DNA from: JANRKG01 sp033763635
GTDB lineage: Bacteria > Cyanobacteriota > Cyanobacteriia > GCF-001939115
Length of the DNA: 15,145 nt
Direction of reading: 5' to 3'
NCBI GenBank assembly: GCA_033763635.1
Contig: JANRKG010000091.1
Location: forward strand, 1-15,145
The notes beneath the pieces were generated by a model. The model did not search any database, was not told the origin of the DNA, and worked only from the letters and a program-made list of their open reading frames with translations. Position numbers and translations under genes: made by a program. This document shows, piece by piece, positions 14,509 through 15,145 of this stretch. Within the stretch, counting starts at the first letter, position 1; every line of letters begins with the position of its first letter.

Positions 14509-15145
14509 ATGATAGAGCAATCCCGTTTAGATCGATTTTATGGTGCTGCCATCCTCGCAACCTTACTGGGGGCGATCGGACTCTGGCCGGGTTTGCTGCA
14601 AAATCTGATGGTCGCGACTGGGTTTATTCCTCATGGTCACTGCTATCTCTGGCAGACTCCCCTGGTTTCCCTACACGCTACCTCAGATGTTTTGATTGGG
14701 CTTTCCTACGTCAGTATTTCCGCAACTCTGGCATACCTGGTCTATCGGGCGCAACGGGATATTCCCTATCACTGGATGTTCCTGGCCTTTGGCCTGTTTA
14801 TTGTGGCCTGTGGGACAACTCACTTTATGGAAGTCTGGACCCTGTGGGTTCCAGTCTATTGGTTGTCCGGGGCGATCAAATTGCTGACGGCGATCGTCTC
14901 CGTCACAACAGCGCTGCTCTTGCCTCCCCTGATTCCCCAGGTTCTAAACCTGATTCAAACTGCCAAGGTTTCAGAAGAACGTCGCTTGCAATTAGAACAA
15001 GCGAATCAAGAACTGCGGGATTTGAATGAGCGGTTACAGGAACAGATGGCGTTGGCAGTTGAAAATGCCCGCCTTTACCGGGAAGCCCAGGAAGTGAGCC
15101 AGATGAAGGATGATTTTCTGGCGGTGGTTTCTCATGAACTGCGGA
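14509..15145 (+). CDS. ETR1-type (ethylene receptor-like) sensor histidine kinase, 3' end outside window
   Basis: The first 212 residues are present and the frame is open to the window edge. Four hydrophobic helices (about 11-32, 52-79, 88-110, 118-142) include an ETR1-type sensor domain. Asp60, Tyr67 and Ile70 match ETR1 Asp25, Tyr32 and Ile35; Ile98, Cys101 and His105 (ACGTTHF) match Ile62, Cys65 and His69, the last two being the copper ligands that hold ethylene; Lys124 matches Lys91. ETR1 Pro36 is Ser71 here. PHGHCYLW (41-48) is typical of bacterial members as I recall them. A coiled coil (about 153-198) leads straight to the His box SHELR (His209). The ATG at 14509 is the only usable start, because a TAG lies upstream at 14485. 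Ethylene binding is inferred; other cues such as light, known for a Synechocystis homologue, are possible. The rest of HisKA and HATPase should follow. Confidence 0.9.
   Translation, partial: MIEQSRLDRFYGAAILATLLGAIGLWPGLLQNLMVATGFIPHGHCYLWQTPLVSLHATSDVLIGLSYVSISATLAYLVYRAQRDIPYHWMFLAFGLFIVACGTTHFMEVWTLWVPVYWLSGAIKLLTAIVSVTTALLLPPLIPQVLNLIQTAKVSEERRLQLEQANQELRDLNERLQEQMALAVENARLYREAQEVSQMKDDFLAVVSHELR

Noticed and set aside
14469..15029. Open frame of 186 codons at the 3' end
   Set aside because: It is out of frame with the ETR1-like kinase, whose conserved residues fix the correct frame starting at 14509.

Overview
The window is cyanobacterial chromosome. The evidence is repeated GCGATCGC (HIP1) octamers (I located full copies at 2463, 5033, 8115, 8574, 8599 and 12107), an RpaB-type response regulator, a DUF2288 protein of the cyanobacterial kind, and a plsX-fabH-fabD-plsC lipid cluster. 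Base composition and codon use look even throughout. I see no insertion sequence, prophage, CRISPR array, tRNA or rRNA. The genus cannot be fixed from the sequence alone.

Layout. 1-106: C-terminal scrap of an unknown gene. 335-2305 (+): a membrane-anchored class A beta-lactamase-like serine hydrolase, then a YdcF/DUF218 membrane protein, whose stop lies 3 nt from the stop of a convergent DUF2288 gene. 7092-2707 (-): rpaB, plsX, fabH, fabD, plsC, all one strand and tightly packed. This block covers phosphatidate synthesis and fatty-acid initiation, with a master stress/light regulator at its head. 7383-8858 (+): radA, divergent from rpaB. 8911-10170 (-): an orphan periplasmic branched-chain-amino-acid-type binding lipoprotein, convergent with radA across a heptameric repeat that carries both stop codons. 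10518-10880 (+): a small conserved-looking protein of unknown function with its own promoter. 11613-10915 (-): comF-type phosphoribosyltransferase. 11743-14325 (+): an 860-residue REC-PAS-PAS-GAF-HisKA-HATPase kinase. 14509 to the window end (+): the first 212 residues of a second sensor kinase, carrying an ETR1-type (plant ethylene receptor-like) copper/ethylene-binding membrane domain and cut just after the His box.

The most interesting part is the 3' end. The ETR1-like sensor kinase lies directly downstream of a kinase with an N-terminal receiver domain. That makes a two-kinase relay possible, but nothing in the sequence proves it. A second theme is small in-frame or intergenic expansions: a 12-bp triplication inside the receiver domain, a 15-bp triplication inside the lipoprotein signal peptide, a possible heptamer-like insertion in the ATPase domain, and a 7-bp-period array at the radA 3' end. 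Intergenic regions upstream of the 120-residue gene and between comF and the kinase carry perfect palindromes and direct repeats that could be operators.
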